A stretch of 64,000 nt of DNA from Batrachochytrium dendrobatidis JAM81 (Eukaryota > Chytridiomycota > Chytridiomycetes > Rhizophydiales), in the NCBI RefSeq assembly GCF_000203795.2, contig NW_006281101.1, positions 62,001 to 126,000 of the forward strand, given 5' to 3'. A program made the translations under genes and the position numbers. This document shows positions 36,019-49,408 of this stretch, in pieces. The notes under the pieces are model-generated. The model ran no database searches. It saw nothing but the letters and a program-made list of their open reading frames with translations, and was not told the DNA's origin. Positions within the stretch are counted from its first letter, which is position 1. Each line of letters begins with the position of its first letter.

Positions 36019-36416
36019 CTGCTGTTACTATTTAGACCAACTAAAATCGACCTATTTCCACGCCATCCCTTCCAAGTTGATTCACCATTCCATGTCCATT
36101 TACATATTAGCCATTGAATCAGCACATAGTTGGGTCTTGGCAGTTGAGCTGCTAAATGTCAAGACCTGTTACTAGCCCTTGCTTTCCTGGATTTCAAACA
36201 ACCTGGCGTGGACATATTGCCGAGTGACTTTTGAATCAAGTAAATGCTTAGTCTTTGCAATGGCTTGATGGGGTAACCATCCCCAGTTGCAGTTCCTTTG
36301 GATGATCTATGAGTGGGATAAGCTTATTTGAGTGGGTAAAGCTTTCAGCATGCACTTGTGTTTTTCCGCGTATGTTATAATAGCATAGATTCAAAGAAAG
36401 CACATTACTTTTGCCA

Positions 36417-36690
36417 ATCTACAGCTGTATTTATGTAAATGTGATACTAAACAAGACTCGGTATAATGAACTACTAGTCTCATGCATTACGTCTTGGTCT
36501 TTCTCCCGGCTACTACATGTAAACAACTGTTGTATTTCCAAATCGTGCAATCTCTGTTTTCTTGAATTAGAGTACAAACATATTAGTTGCAGAATTTTGA
36601 CAATATCAGAATAGTCGAATTCAATATTTGGATTGCAATGAATGAATCAATGCAAGATAAAGTGTTTTGTTTTGCGTGAGCATGGCTATA
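36417..36690. repeat. MITE-like element with imperfect terminal inverted repeats
   Basis: The left end (ACAGCTGTATTTATGTAAAT) and the right end (TTTTGCGTGAGCATGGCTAT) are imperfect reverse complements, about 270 nt apart. A related element occurs at 40835-41212. No coding frame. No target-site duplication could be fixed by eye. Confidence 0.55.
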
Positions 36691-37199
36691 AATCGTTTGG
36701 GAAGATGCATTGGATAATAAGTAGCTGAGACCATTTCAACACTTGTGACATCACTAATTGTGTAGACTGGTTAAATAGCAAGGCACAGCCTTTTGGGTAT
36801 ATATTATCCAAAGCCAGTCTATTTTGATCCAGTCTCCTGGCAAATGAGTAAGGGTCAAGTCTAATTCCAGATCTCAAAATGTATAGAACCAAGACCAAAA
36901 ATGACAATACAATCAATATCCCCATAACCATTAGACGAGTCCTTTAGCCATTCAAACCCCATCAGGACTGATAGTATTGGAGTTGGTTTACAGTTTTGCA
37001 GTCTTTACTAATTTAACCATCCAATTGTGAATCGATTGGTTCACCAATGCAATCACAACAATTGTGATTGTTGAAATGACCGAGCATAATGCCAGTACCC
37101 TCGATGAGTTTAGCTTTTAATAAAAATCCAAAGCAATGCGTTTATTTATAACTCGGACATTCTACTTGTAATGCACTTTCAAACATGAGGGGCTATGAG

Positions 37200-37705
37200 A
37201 GTTCCTATAAACTCTGAAATAAGCAATGGTTAAATATCCGGATTTCCTATTGCAAATCGACTGCTTGCCCAATAAACACAACGGCCATTATACAATCAAA
37301 CTATAGTCTTTCAGCCGAGATTGCTTTTCGAATAAACTTTTTTTGTTTGCAGTATCCTAAAAGCTCGTCTGTTTGCAGTCTATTCCAAGAAACAACGATT
37401 GCATGTCTCTGGAGTGCAACAGCTGTCTTCATTCAATGTTTACTGGTAATGATCGGTTTGAATCAAAGGAGAGTTGGAGATTGAACGAGTATAAGGACGT
37501 GCGATTTATTGGAACCGTGATGTGAACGCTGCTTTGAATATCCGTTCAGTTTTTTATACAAAAATGAATAGTTACCAATCAACTCTGTCAAGGACTCGAC
37601 AATGTTGTCCAATAAATCTGTGAGAATCATTTCATAAAACTAGATGCTTATTAGATGCTTTGACACTCTTTTTGGTGTTCTATTTTACGCAAATATGACT
37701 ATAAT
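37200..37705 (+). mobile_element. Decayed DNA element of the MITE family with Fanzor remnant
   Basis: The segment shares blocks with repeats at 48830-49306, 50860-51078 and (reversed) 57374-57710, such as the TTAAATAT...TTGCAAAT... and ATACAATCAAAC stretches, and ends in a copy of the right-end motif (37681-37705). Unlike the others it holds coding remnants of a TnpB-like protein at 37501-37623. Confidence 0.5.
37501..37623 (+). pseudogene. Fanzor (eukaryotic TnpB homologue) C-terminal remnant
   Basis: The frame reads AIYWNRDVNAALNIRSVF, then a short tail and a stop at 37621-37623. The R-D-x-N-A-A-x-N-I signature is the last RuvC catalytic motif (Asp) of IS605-type TnpB and eukaryotic Fanzor RNA-guided nucleases, and WNRDVNA is the usual form in fungal Fanzors. 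A stop lies only a few codons upstream, so the rest of the protein is lost or scrambled. It lies about 60 nt before the right-end motif of the repeat. Only the C-terminus is supported; nothing suggests activity. Confidence 0.6.
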
Positions 37706-37756
37706 ATTCTATAAATACTCGCCTTTCTGGACAAAACACCATCGTTGTTAGCACCA

Positions 37757-39759
37757 ATGTTTACCACAATTATGAGCGTTATACCATTCACTATGCCATC
37801 AATCTCACTCTATTTTGGATTTATGGAAAAGAAATATTGTCCGTCAGTGTATTTGATCGCTCCAGTACTTGTTTGCTTTGGATTGGCATGTTGGAGGCAT
37901 CTCTCAAAGCCCCTCAATGGTTTACCTGGTCCATATGCATGGCCTATTGTTGGACAGTTTCCTATTCTTTTAATGTAAGCATTCCTTTACTTCAGTTGGG
38001 GATCTGAATGCGTATAGTCATTAATAAGCCAATCTTGGAATTGAACCGTCATATCGGTTGATCAATAGGTTTTTAAAAAACCATCAAACGCATCTGTATT
38101 TAGCAGCCATGAGGAAAAAGTACGGTCCCATTTGGATACTGCCATCTTTAGGGATCGATTCTGTAGTTGTTTGTGATGCCAAAGCTGTTCAAAGTATTTT
38201 CCAAAACTCGACAGATATTATTCGTCCCGATAGTGGTTTTAGGGCTGCAAAATCTCTGTTCCAGTATGCTCTTTTTATTCTACCTGGTGGACCACTGTGG
38301 AAAAAGCATCGTAAATTGCTGCAATCTTCATTTAGTTTGCCACATCTGAGACTAGCTGTCCATGCATCAAAAGAAACTGCTGCTGTTATATCCACTGTTA
38401 TAAACAATTTTATTCAAGCCGATTCGTCCAAAAGCTGTATTATCGACATTCACTGCTATATGATATCTTTATCTCTGGATATAATGCAGGTTACACGCTT
38501 ATTCATGATATTTAAATCAATCCAGTTGGATGCTAACAAGCAAATGTTTGATATAGTGGAAAAGTCGCATTCAAATACGAGTTTAATGCAGTCAAGCAAA
38601 CAGTATCTGGAAACAACGAAAAGGTTCGCTATGCTATAAAAATGTACACTATTTGTAAGCATTTTACTAAATACAGTCGTTAATGGCTGGATGAATAGGG
38701 CTACAAACTATTTGAAAAACTCCTAGTACTTCTTCAAAAAGTAAGCTTTCAAATGTATTGTGTTTTTGGGTTTATCACTTTAATCTGACTATGCTCTTTC
38801 AATTGATTATACCAGCGTGTGCTTCTACCAAAAATCTTTTGGAGCTATGCAAATATTGCCGACAATTCCCCAGCACTTCGTGAAACGGCAGACTATATGA
38901 GATTGACTGTAAAAAAGGTCATTGATGAAAGAGACGCATCTTGTGAATCAGAGCTCAGCAAAGATCCACTGCATATGGATGTACTCGAAAGACTGCTAAA
39001 CAGTCGCACAGGAGATCTGGTAAGTATTACGAAATATTTAATGTGAAAGATTCGAATGTTATTGACATTATACAATGATAGGTACTATCCGAGGAAGAGA
39101 TTATTAGTGAAATTATTGGTTTTATTATTGCAGGCTACGAGTGAGTCGACTGTCATTGAATCCGATTTATAATTCATGTAGAAATATACTAACTACCGTT
39201 TAGTACAACAGCCAGTACAATGACATTTATTATTTTTCAGCTGTGTATTCACCCAGAGATTCAAACCAAATTGGTTACAGACATTTGCGAGATATATTCC
39301 AAGCTCGACAAAGACATTGACATGGAAAACATAATGCATTTCGAATACCTTGACTGGGTGATTAAAGAAGCTCAACGACTCGACTCTGTTTTACAGAATG
39401 TGATGCGTGTTTCTACCAATGACATACAACTCATGGGATATGAATTTAAAGCAGGGACCCAATTCATGCTTCGTATTGCTGATATCCATCGCGATGAAAG
39501 GTATTGGAAAGACCCACTACGTTTCAATCCAGACCGATGGGCTGAGCCATGCGTCCCTGGCACTTTTTTGCCATTTGGTGACGGTGCGTTTAAATGTATT
39601 GGGCAAAAGATGGCCATGGTTGAAATCAAAGTGGTGATGATTCATTTACTGCGTGAATTCCAGTTTGAGCTGGTGCCTAATCAAAAGCTGGAGCGCTTCA
39701 CCTCTATAACTCATGGATTCAAAAAGGGACTCATGGTCAAAATTAGCAAACGTAAATGA
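37757..39759 (+). CDS. Cytochrome P450 monooxygenase
   Basis: Supported exons: 37757-37974, 38069-about 38620, 38699-38740, 38816-39019, 39082-39140, 39204-39759. The N-terminus is a membrane anchor followed by the proline hinge LPGPYAWPIVG. Family motifs are present: I-helix GFIIAGYDTTAST across a splice site, K-helix KEAQRL (ExxR), FNPDRW, and the haem loop FGDGAFKCIGQKMA with the ligand Cys. These enzymes oxidise lipids, sterols or xenobiotics using electrons from an ER reductase. The class looks like fungal CYP4/CYP52-like microsomal enzymes, but the substrate is unknown. I could not find a phase-correct GT-AG pair joining the second and third exons (38480-38700), so a frameshift or an unusual splice is possible. 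A repeat-end motif lies about 55 nt upstream of the ATG. Confidence 0.85.
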
Positions 39760-39968
39760 CCTTGGCATATTTCTCAGCATTGGCAGTCCTGATAGTGCAG
39801 CATGCGCTAAAGGAATAAATGTTTTTAGTTTTATTTTAGCATATCAACGAATCTATTTGATTTGACAGTTCAAGAATGTCTTGTTCATTCATTAAAGAAA
39901 TTGCCAATTGGTGAGTTCTAGTAAAGTGTATTGGCCAGACAAGCAAAATGCATGTAAAAGAATCAAGT

Positions 39969-40842
39969 CTAAATGGGCGAGGGCCGTACACGAGGGGAAT
40001 GAATATGCAAGTCTATAGATGTGTTCTCATCCTCGAGTCGTCTTCGAGTACTGCCACGAGCCTGGCCACATTCTTGGGCAAATTCTTCATTTTCAGACAC
40101 TCTTCGTGCCATGATAATTGGCTCGTATTCCTAAAAAGTAGGACAAAGGGTTAGAACAAGTTGCATTGAAACCAAGTTAAATCAAAGCTTACTCTGAGTT
40201 GGTACTTGAACACTTCAATCGGGTTCATACAGAAACGTTTGCTTTGGACAAACTGAAATGCAGTTGCAAACTGCATGTCATGCATGTCCATCATATAGGC
40301 TACAACGAAAGCTGGCGATCGAGATATGCCACCATTGCAATGCACTAGTACGGATCCACCGTTTGTGATTGCAGTATGAATGAATGAGGTGGCCTTTGGA
40401 AACAATGGAATGAGGTTTTGAAGTGGAGAGTCGGAAGCTTGGCTGTTGCGATAATGGAATGATATTCAATGCATGAATTAGTGATTGGAATAGTTTAAAA
40501 CAAAATGGTATCGTTCTTCATATCTGCTACAAAACACCAAGGTAATGGCTGCATAACAGCTCTGACATGTCCTGGCAAGATTAAATTTGAAATGATAGTC
40601 TAATGTATCCAGGACTGCTCCTATTGTAAAACTTACATGCACAAGTAATGAAACTCTTCTGGAAACCGCATGCGAACCATCATTTCTTCATTGCTTTCTC
40701 TCACACATAGAATATGAGTGATTCCTTTAAGGTGCAGCAGTGAATTATCTCTAGCGCAAGAATATGGACCTAGCCATAAACCAGGTATAATCTCCTGCAT
40801 GTCTCGACGCATTTCATATTGCCAATTCACCGCCATATCCAT
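39969..40842 (-). CDS. STYX-like dual-specificity phosphatase, catalytic Cys retained
   Basis: Exons 40842-40637, 40442-40193, 40130-39969 join in phase to 205 residues. The N-terminus (WQYEMRRDMQEIIPGLWLGP) and the post-catalytic segment (FQFVQSKRFCMNP, then a C-terminal EYEPII) are characteristic of STYX. In animals STYX is a pseudophosphatase with Gly in place of the catalytic Cys. Here the P-loop is VHCNGGISRS, so Cys104 and Arg110 complete HCx5R. The upstream Asp needed as general acid may be the one in QASDSPLQN (residues 70-79). It is therefore predicted to be an active member. Its start codon lies inside the left end of a MITE-like repeat (40835-41212). Substrate unknown. Confidence 0.88.
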
Positions 40843-41212
40843 GTAAATGTGATGCTAAATAAGAGAGCCAAGTATAATAAACAGTCAGTCTCATGAAATG
40901 ATCGAGTTTGCTGAACAACAGTGTTTTTGATTCTTCTGGTAATAGGCATGAAAACAATTGTATTCTCTGGATATACGATCATTGTTGCTTGAACTGGGCA
41001 TAGACGTATATGATGTTCTAGGATAAAACATCCACCATATTACTGTCAATCAAACTCTGTACAACTCCACCTTGTATTCCAAGAATTAGAAATATCTATT
41101 AAAATAGTCAATCTTTAATAGAAAAGCCCACAATTATTTAACCATTTTTATCGAGTCAAAAACCACTTCAAGACAAATACAAGTGTTTCATTTTGCGTGA
41201 ATACAGCTTTGA
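40835..41212. repeat. MITE-like element overlapping the STYX-like start codon
   Basis: Left end ATATCCATGTAAATGTGATG and right end TTTTGCGTGAATACAGCTTT are imperfect inverted repeats. Inner sequence resembles 36446-36560 (AGTATAATRAAC ... AGTCTCATG). The left end contains the reverse complement of the STYX-like ATG. Confidence 0.5.
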
Positions 41213-41271
41213 TTGAATCTTGGATTAATAGTAAAATGCATGGCAATCATTATGTCGAGTCTGTAATAGCG

Positions 41272-41721
41272 TTAGTTTTTGATAGGCATAGTCTTGACTT
41301 GTCCATCAAGCTCGACAGAATCGACATGCTCATTGGCTTCAAGGACGCCTAATTGTCACAGTAGTCAGGATTCACAGCAAAAACACTCATCAGAATAATA
41401 CAGACTTACTTATAAGACTGTATGGAACAGTTGCAGAGAATCCAAGAATAGAACTTTCATAACGATGGTGGACGACTCCACCTGGCAGAAATTCAAAAAA
41501 TAAATGAGTGACAATACAGTAAATCGATGCACATCTAATCAATTGGAATGGTATATGCTGACCTTGAGCGATTAAATCCGAAGCAGCTTTATCGATTACT
41601 TCTTTGCACGTATCGTCCTTGAACATAACAATTATGTTTTTCTCTGCATAGCATTAGCAACAAAAACAGCAACAGCAAAAACAGTCACAATGATTGCATC
41701 TCAACATAGCTCACTGGACAT
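41272..41721 (-). CDS. Small peptidase inhibitor of the I9 / Pbi2 family
   Basis: Exons 41721-41715 (7 nt, ATG TCC A), 41643-41563, 41481-41410, 41348-41272 join in phase to a 78-residue protein. It starts MSKKNIIVMFKDDT and continues GGVVHHRYESSILGFSATVP and VLEANEHVDSVELDGQV, the fold of subtilisin propeptides and of yeast proteinase B inhibitor Pbi2. No signal peptide is present, so it is probably cytosolic and acts on vacuolar subtilisin-like proteases or as a chaperone-like inhibitor. The tiny first coding exon is inferred from the GTGAGC donor and from the family's usual MS-K start. An alternative is initiation at the internal Met 9 without it. Confidence 0.8.
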
Positions 41722-41956
41722 GGATGCAGATTTCTTGCAGAAATGGGCTTTAAAGTATTGAATAAGATTCATAGTGTATGCGGTGGATGGAAAGCAAAAA
41801 GAGTCGTTTATAAATAGCTTAAAAATAACGAATCGTCCTAAATTAATTACAGTAGCCCTTTCCATGCCATCTATGCCGCTTAACACCACAGCGAAAGCCA
41901 CATATTTCCATATTATAAAGGGACAACTGCTTTGGCTGATATACATCAAGTTTTAT

Positions 41957-43664
41957 TCAATGCTCGACAACAGAGCGTTCAGCAAATGCTCGATTGCGTT
42001 GAATCATGTCTGCCGCAGTCGCCCCTGAAGTCACATATGCCTGGAGATGCATGTCTGCTTCGAAACTAGCTTCAGCTGTAAGGGATCCACTAACCCTCGA
42101 CCGTTTTCGTCGAGCATCTTCCTCGGCTGCTTGTTCTGCAGCATCTTGAATCCGTGCCGTCTTGATTCTTTCTTCTCGCTCTTGTATTAACCTTTTCGCA
42201 TTTCCCTGCATCGCTTCTAACCTGCGTATACGATCTTCTTCCTGTCGTTTTTTATGGGATTCGTAATCTCCATTTACAGCCGACTCTAACGGTGCGGTAG
42301 TCAACTCACCATGAGATGCTCGATGCGATGCATTTGATGAATGTGTCTTGGCTTTGGCGTAGTCTTTGGGTGAATCGTTGTATCGGTCTTTTGGTGGAGA
42401 TCTGTATCGTGAGCTAGATGATGTGTCTTTTGTATGGCGAGATACAGATGTACGAGGAGCATCCGAATCGTGGTGTCTAGTATTATGCCCATCTCTAGGT
42501 GATCGCGATCGACTGTCCCGGGAAGTGTATCTACTCTCATTATTATGTCTACGGCTGCTTTGTTCATATCGATCACTATGATGCAATGGTTTCTGTACTC
42601 GAGATGAAGGACTATAATGACGATCAGATCTACTCTGTCTATCCACATGACTACGCTTAGGAGATCTGGAATGTCTCGAGTGTTTTTCTTCCAGTGGAAC
42701 AAATGAGCGTTCTTTTTCACGGCTTAAAGAAACTGCTATTGACTCTCGAGGACTCGATGCATCACTGGAACGCTTATGCCTATGGCGAGGTGGTGAAGGA
42801 GACGCATTTCTACCATGACGATCCTTGCTTTTCTTTTCCTTTTTAGACTTTTTTTCCTTGTTTTTCATTTCGGTCAATTGTTTCAGACGAATTGGATTAT
42901 TCAAAACAGCCTGAACAGATGCTTGCTCACGTCGTTTAATAGCTAATAGTGGATCATCTCGGATTTTTGCTTGCAGATCTCTAACAGAGTTGGCAGTCAT
43001 TCCGTACAAGGTTGAGTTGGTTTTTGTAAATGTAGCCGCAGTAGACATCTTTTATGCACACCGAGTTAGTTTATTACCTTTAAACCAGCCAAGACATTGT
43101 TAGATTCAAGCGATGCAAATTCATGGTACTCACATCGGATACTTTGGTACCTTGCTCGACTAGCTTATCTGCTCTTTTTTTACCAAGTAGAAATGCTTCC
43201 TTGTCTTCACTGATATCTCCTGACACTGCTCCAGGACCAACAGTATACATCCATTCTAGCCGAGTATCAGATTTCCTACATACAATTTAGTTCCATACGA
43301 TAATTTCAAGTGAAAGTTAGATGCCAGACCAACGTAAATGGTTGAACAGACTCTTTAAGCTTGGTTCGTAAACCAATGAACCATGCAAAACACTTTACTT
43401 GATGCGACCATTATTGAGAGCTTGTAGTTCTTCCCTTGCTCTTTCCTCGGCCTTTTCTTTACGAAGCTGGTCTAGTTTCTTTTTTTCTTCTAAAGCAGCT
43501 TGTTCTCTCTTCCATACATTCTCTTGATTGCGGAATGTTCCTGGATGCCATGACTTTTTCAAGTTCTACAAGATGTCGAAAGAGTCGTGGTTAGTATGGT
43601 CGACAATAAGTTTTGTTCAAGTTTCTATCCAACAGCATGCATCTACCAGATCACCACCGCCCAT
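41957..43664 (-). CDS. CWC25: Pre-mRNA splicing factor CWC25
   Basis: Exons 43664-43647, 43565-43399, 43275-43134, 43048-41957 join in phase to 472 residues. The N-terminal Cwf/CIR motif is clear: [25 protein letters not shown] and the helical [21 protein letters not shown] short segment with [11 protein letters not shown] follows. CWC25 joins the activated spliceosome and promotes the first transesterification step by stabilising the branch helix. The long last exon is low complexity, rich in Arg, Ser, His and Asp, with RS-like repeats and a helical basic C-terminus. Assignment is firm from the N-terminus; the tail is poorly conserved in the family. Confidence 0.92.
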
Positions 43665-44009
43665 ATCAGCAATAAATCCAAATGGTTTCTGCCGATGCAG
43701 AACAAACAAATGGCGACTGAAACGGCAAAATAAAAAGACCACACTGTATATTATACAGTCTACCCATTATATCTGGAGATTCAACTTTGAGGATTTATAA
43801 ATGAATTCATTCATATCCATGTAGAGTATACGGTCATCAGACGGTGTTGGAATCACAATCTTCAATTCAGTTTCAAATAAAACAGTGCATTTGCAGTGCA
43901 TAGTGTGGGATAGCGACTGGCCACTATCAGGTTTGACTGCCAAAAGCCAAATTTGTCATTGAATTTGACATCAACTTGTACAACTCATCTGGGCCAGTCG
44001 TTCGCTACC
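43665..44009. other. Divergent promoter region of CWC25 and VPS4
   Basis: 345 nt between two opposite start codons; AT-rich, with no further gene seen. Confidence 0.5.
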
Positions 44010-46400
<2,391 letters not shown>

Positions 46401-46777
46401 TTATGAATGTGGTGTCAATAATATCAATGAATATATTGATTTAATTTGCTGTTGTTTTAATGAAGGTGCATTTGGGTCAAGATGTGACTTTTACAGCTAG
46501 TAATAATGGGTATGAAAACTGAGTGATACATTGTCAGCAACCTGTTGGTACAATCAGTTTACTGGGTAATCTGCTGCGCGTATGGGATTCAATATAGGAC
46601 AACTTCCTTTGGGTTTGATCTGACACGATCTTCAAAGTTTCATCTAGTTTACACTAGACTCAAGAACTCTCGCTTTGTCGCTCCAGATGATGACAGATTT
46701 CTAAACCATCACATCGCGTTCGATCAAAAGACTTTGAATCTTGCACAATCAACGTATCTGAACATATCAATTACAAT
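46401..46777. other. Intergenic, nothing recognised
   Basis: About 380 nt between two genes on the same strand; promoter of the following gene. Confidence 0.5.
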
Positions 46778-47799
46778 ATGGCTAAAAGTCGTTTAGCAAT
46801 GGCCATGTCTGCCATGGCTGGCGGAGTGTTCACTGCAGGTGCTCTTTCTTACACTGGCTATTTTGATCTCCGTCGCTCTGCTCTGCCCATATCCAACCTA
46901 GCATTGGATTCAACTACTCCTTATCTTCCTGATCATTCATTACAAACAAGAATTGGAAAACTGCCTCTGTACCAGCGCATTATGGAACAAGAAGGTTTCA
47001 AACGAGCTCCCTATCATCCGTTATTAGTTGGCGGAATTGAGGGGTTGAGCGACTCTACTGATGACATGAATGCAGATCAGAACAGTAATGGTAAAAGACA
47101 AAAGCAGGTTATAATTGACAACGATCCTGAACATCACAAAACTATTAGCCAAATCTTATCATTGGATGCTGTGGAAGGTACATTGATGCGAGGCAAACTA
47201 TTGTTTCGAAAGGGTGGTATTGAACATGGATCTGGATGGGTTTCCAAAGACCGTCGGACATTGGTCATGTTCGTTCATCTGGGAGATTTGATATGTGGCC
47301 ACAAAGGTAAACCCAGATGTGATTGTGATGAAACTCATTCAGCTTATTGAGCATTTTGAGCATTTTATCGTTTGCTTTAGGATTGGTACATGGAGGTTTG
47401 ATCAGCGCCATCTTTGACGATTGTATGGGCTATCTCTTCTTTGCAGATGCAGCATCCAAATACATTGGATATACTGCTAATCTCAACATCAATTTCAAGA
47501 ACACTATGCCAGTAAATAAAACCATTGCTGTATGTGTACGCATCAAAGAGCACAAGGGCCGTAAAGTGTATCTCACTGCTGAAGCTCATGATGCAGAATG
47601 TCTTTTTGAGCCTGTAGATCCGTCATCTACAACTGCAACTGCAAACAAGTATGGCAGTGGTGAATTTGCAGATTTGGTTGGTGGAAAGTCCATCATGTAT
47701 GCAAACGCAGAGTCTCTGTTTATTATTCCTAAAGATACTTGGGGCTCCCGTGCTGCCTATCGTATCTACTCATTCATTGCTGCTGCTCTGGGTGCGTAA
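46778..47799 (+). CDS. PaaI-type hot-dog thioesterase-like protein
   Basis: Exons 46778-47306 and 47381-47799 join in phase to 315 residues. The C-terminal half has the acyl-CoA thioesterase hot-dog fold: GLVHGGLISAIFDDCMGYLF (HGG at residues 180-182, with a catalytic-type acid in FDD), then a strand pattern ending in ESLFIIPK. The N-terminus has a hydrophobic segment (MSAMAGGVFTAGALSYTGYF) after a short basic start. It could be a mitochondrial presequence or membrane anchor, as in fungal mitochondrial thioesterase-superfamily proteins. Predicted role: hydrolysis of acyl-CoA; the substrate is not readable. Confidence 0.8.
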
Positions 47800-48169
47800 C
47801 AGTCGAGTTTCTTGGGATAATCTATGTTTTACTATCATTAAGATTTGGTTGATGGAATGAACTCGAGACTTTTTGGTTTGATGATGTGTTTGGTCTACCA
47901 AGCTTATGATAGAACGTGGATACACATTCAATTGAAACGACTTTAACCATGTTCAATGCCATCAAATACAGTGAGCATTCATGCTTGAAATCATCTAAAC
48001 TGATTTATGCTACGAGTCAGTGTAGTATATCACATTCATGCATTGGATCACTATTGCCTGTCTTGGAAACGTGGTTGCTCAGACATGGTGCAGATCTAAC
48101 CATAGCTCGAATCAAGTGCCAAATTGCTTCAAACTATTAGTATTCAACATTCCATTTGAATCTGTTCAG

Positions 48170-48418
48170 TACCGACTAGTAGACAAGCTCGCGTTCTAGT
48201 CCAAAAAAGCAGTTTACGGAACTTATCCCTGGTGGCTGGCATGGAAACAACAATTGCATCCCTGGAGTGTGTAATCCGCCAGGGAGTCCAGAGGACAAGT
48301 CGAACAGTTGAACAGTAAATGTAATGGAAACTGACACCAACTGGTTCATGGAACTGGCCGTTTGTTACGTGCTTTGACACCCTATTTAGTGCTCCATTTA
48401 CGTGGATATGGCTGTAAC
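48170..48418 (+). repeat. MITE-family repeat copy
   Basis: Shares blocks with 37360-37705 and 49190-49306, for example ACGTGCTTTGACACCCTATT versus GATGCTTTGACACTCTTTTT, and ends CATTTACGTGGATATGGCTG, then TAAC. Confidence 0.5.
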
Positions 48419-48829
48419 ATGCAAATGACCAAGGGCTGCTTTACCTCTGGCTTTGAGAATAATAATCGAAACATTGACACGCCGTTAATGTCAGGGTTAG
48501 TCAAGGATTGAAGGAAGCCAAGCACAGCACCATAGCGCTACGCGACCACATTTAATCCAAGCTTGCTAAGCTATTCACGTAAGCAATATTGCAGCTATTG
48601 TCTGATACCTCCCTATACAATCTCGTGGAATCCCAACCTTTTGACCATATAATTGTTTCCCGCCACATCATCATTTGATTGTCTTGTGGCTTCTTGATAG
48701 CTCATTGTCTCGAGTTTTGTCTATTTAGTTTCCAGTGGACTTTGCTGTTGACATTGTAGTCTGTAAGTTCATTCTACCATTATCACAACCGTATCGGCAT
48801 AAAATGTATCATTTTTGCATTATCTTGCG

Positions 48830-49306
48830 GTCACTGCCTCCTTTGCTTTGGAATAAGCCAACGGTTAAATATTCGTTGCGCTTTTCTACTACAAATTGAA
48901 TGTTTTCCCAATTGGCATTCTCAATTCTTCAAAACACAACGTCTATAATGTAATACAATCAAACCATGGTTTTGACTTGCCTTTTCTCCTCTTTTGATAG
49001 CCATACATTGTATGGTCACCAGATTCATTCATTGTAATTCAGATATTAAGTTCAACTGTTTCAAATCTGTAACACTCATCTTTGTTGCATCCTAGAATCT
49101 TGCAAATGCGGTTGTGTTCTAGTTTGAAAAAACAAAGATCACGTTTCAGCATTAACTCTTGGTAATTACCAAGAGAAAGATCATTAGGCTTTCTCAAGAG
49201 GTTCAAAAAACAATACTGTCCAGTAAATGTGATGGAAATTCATCCAATGAAATTCATGGTCTGCTATATTTTTACTCTGCTCCATTTACATGAATACAGC
49301 TGTAAC
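48830..49306 (+). repeat. MITE-family repeat copy upstream of membrane protein 3
   Basis: Blocks such as AACGGTTAAATATTCGTTGC and AATACAATCAAACCATGGTT match 37230-37310 and, reversed, 57540-57640. It ends CATTTACATGAATACAGCTG, then TAAC, about 100 nt upstream of the next start codon. Confidence 0.5.
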
Positions 49307-49408
49307 TAATTTCTCTTTTCCAATCAATCCATCAAATATTTGGTCTAATTTTTATTTTTCAAGTTTACATTTCTCGGTCATACAGCCATTTAAACGATTG
49401 GCCCAGCA

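Larger units (their letters stand above)
36019..37756. other. Repeat-rich intergenic region
   Basis: Contains one MITE-like element (36417-36690), a second larger repeat with a Fanzor remnant (within 37200-37705), and no recognisable intact gene. A minus frame at 36686-36931 with a hydrophobic start is unassigned. Confidence 0.55.
47800..49408. other. Repeat-rich intergenic region
   Basis: No intact gene. Two related repeats, about 48170-48418 and 48830-49306, each end in the right-end motif. The frame at 48144-48380 has no recognisable domain. Confidence 0.5.

Noticed and set aside
36686..36931. 81-codon minus frame with a hydrophobic start
   Set aside because: One transmembrane-like stretch only, no partner exon, next to a repeat; not enough to call a gene.
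42301..42720. 139-codon minus frame inside CWC25
   Set aside because: It is a shifted frame of the RS-rich last exon of CWC25.
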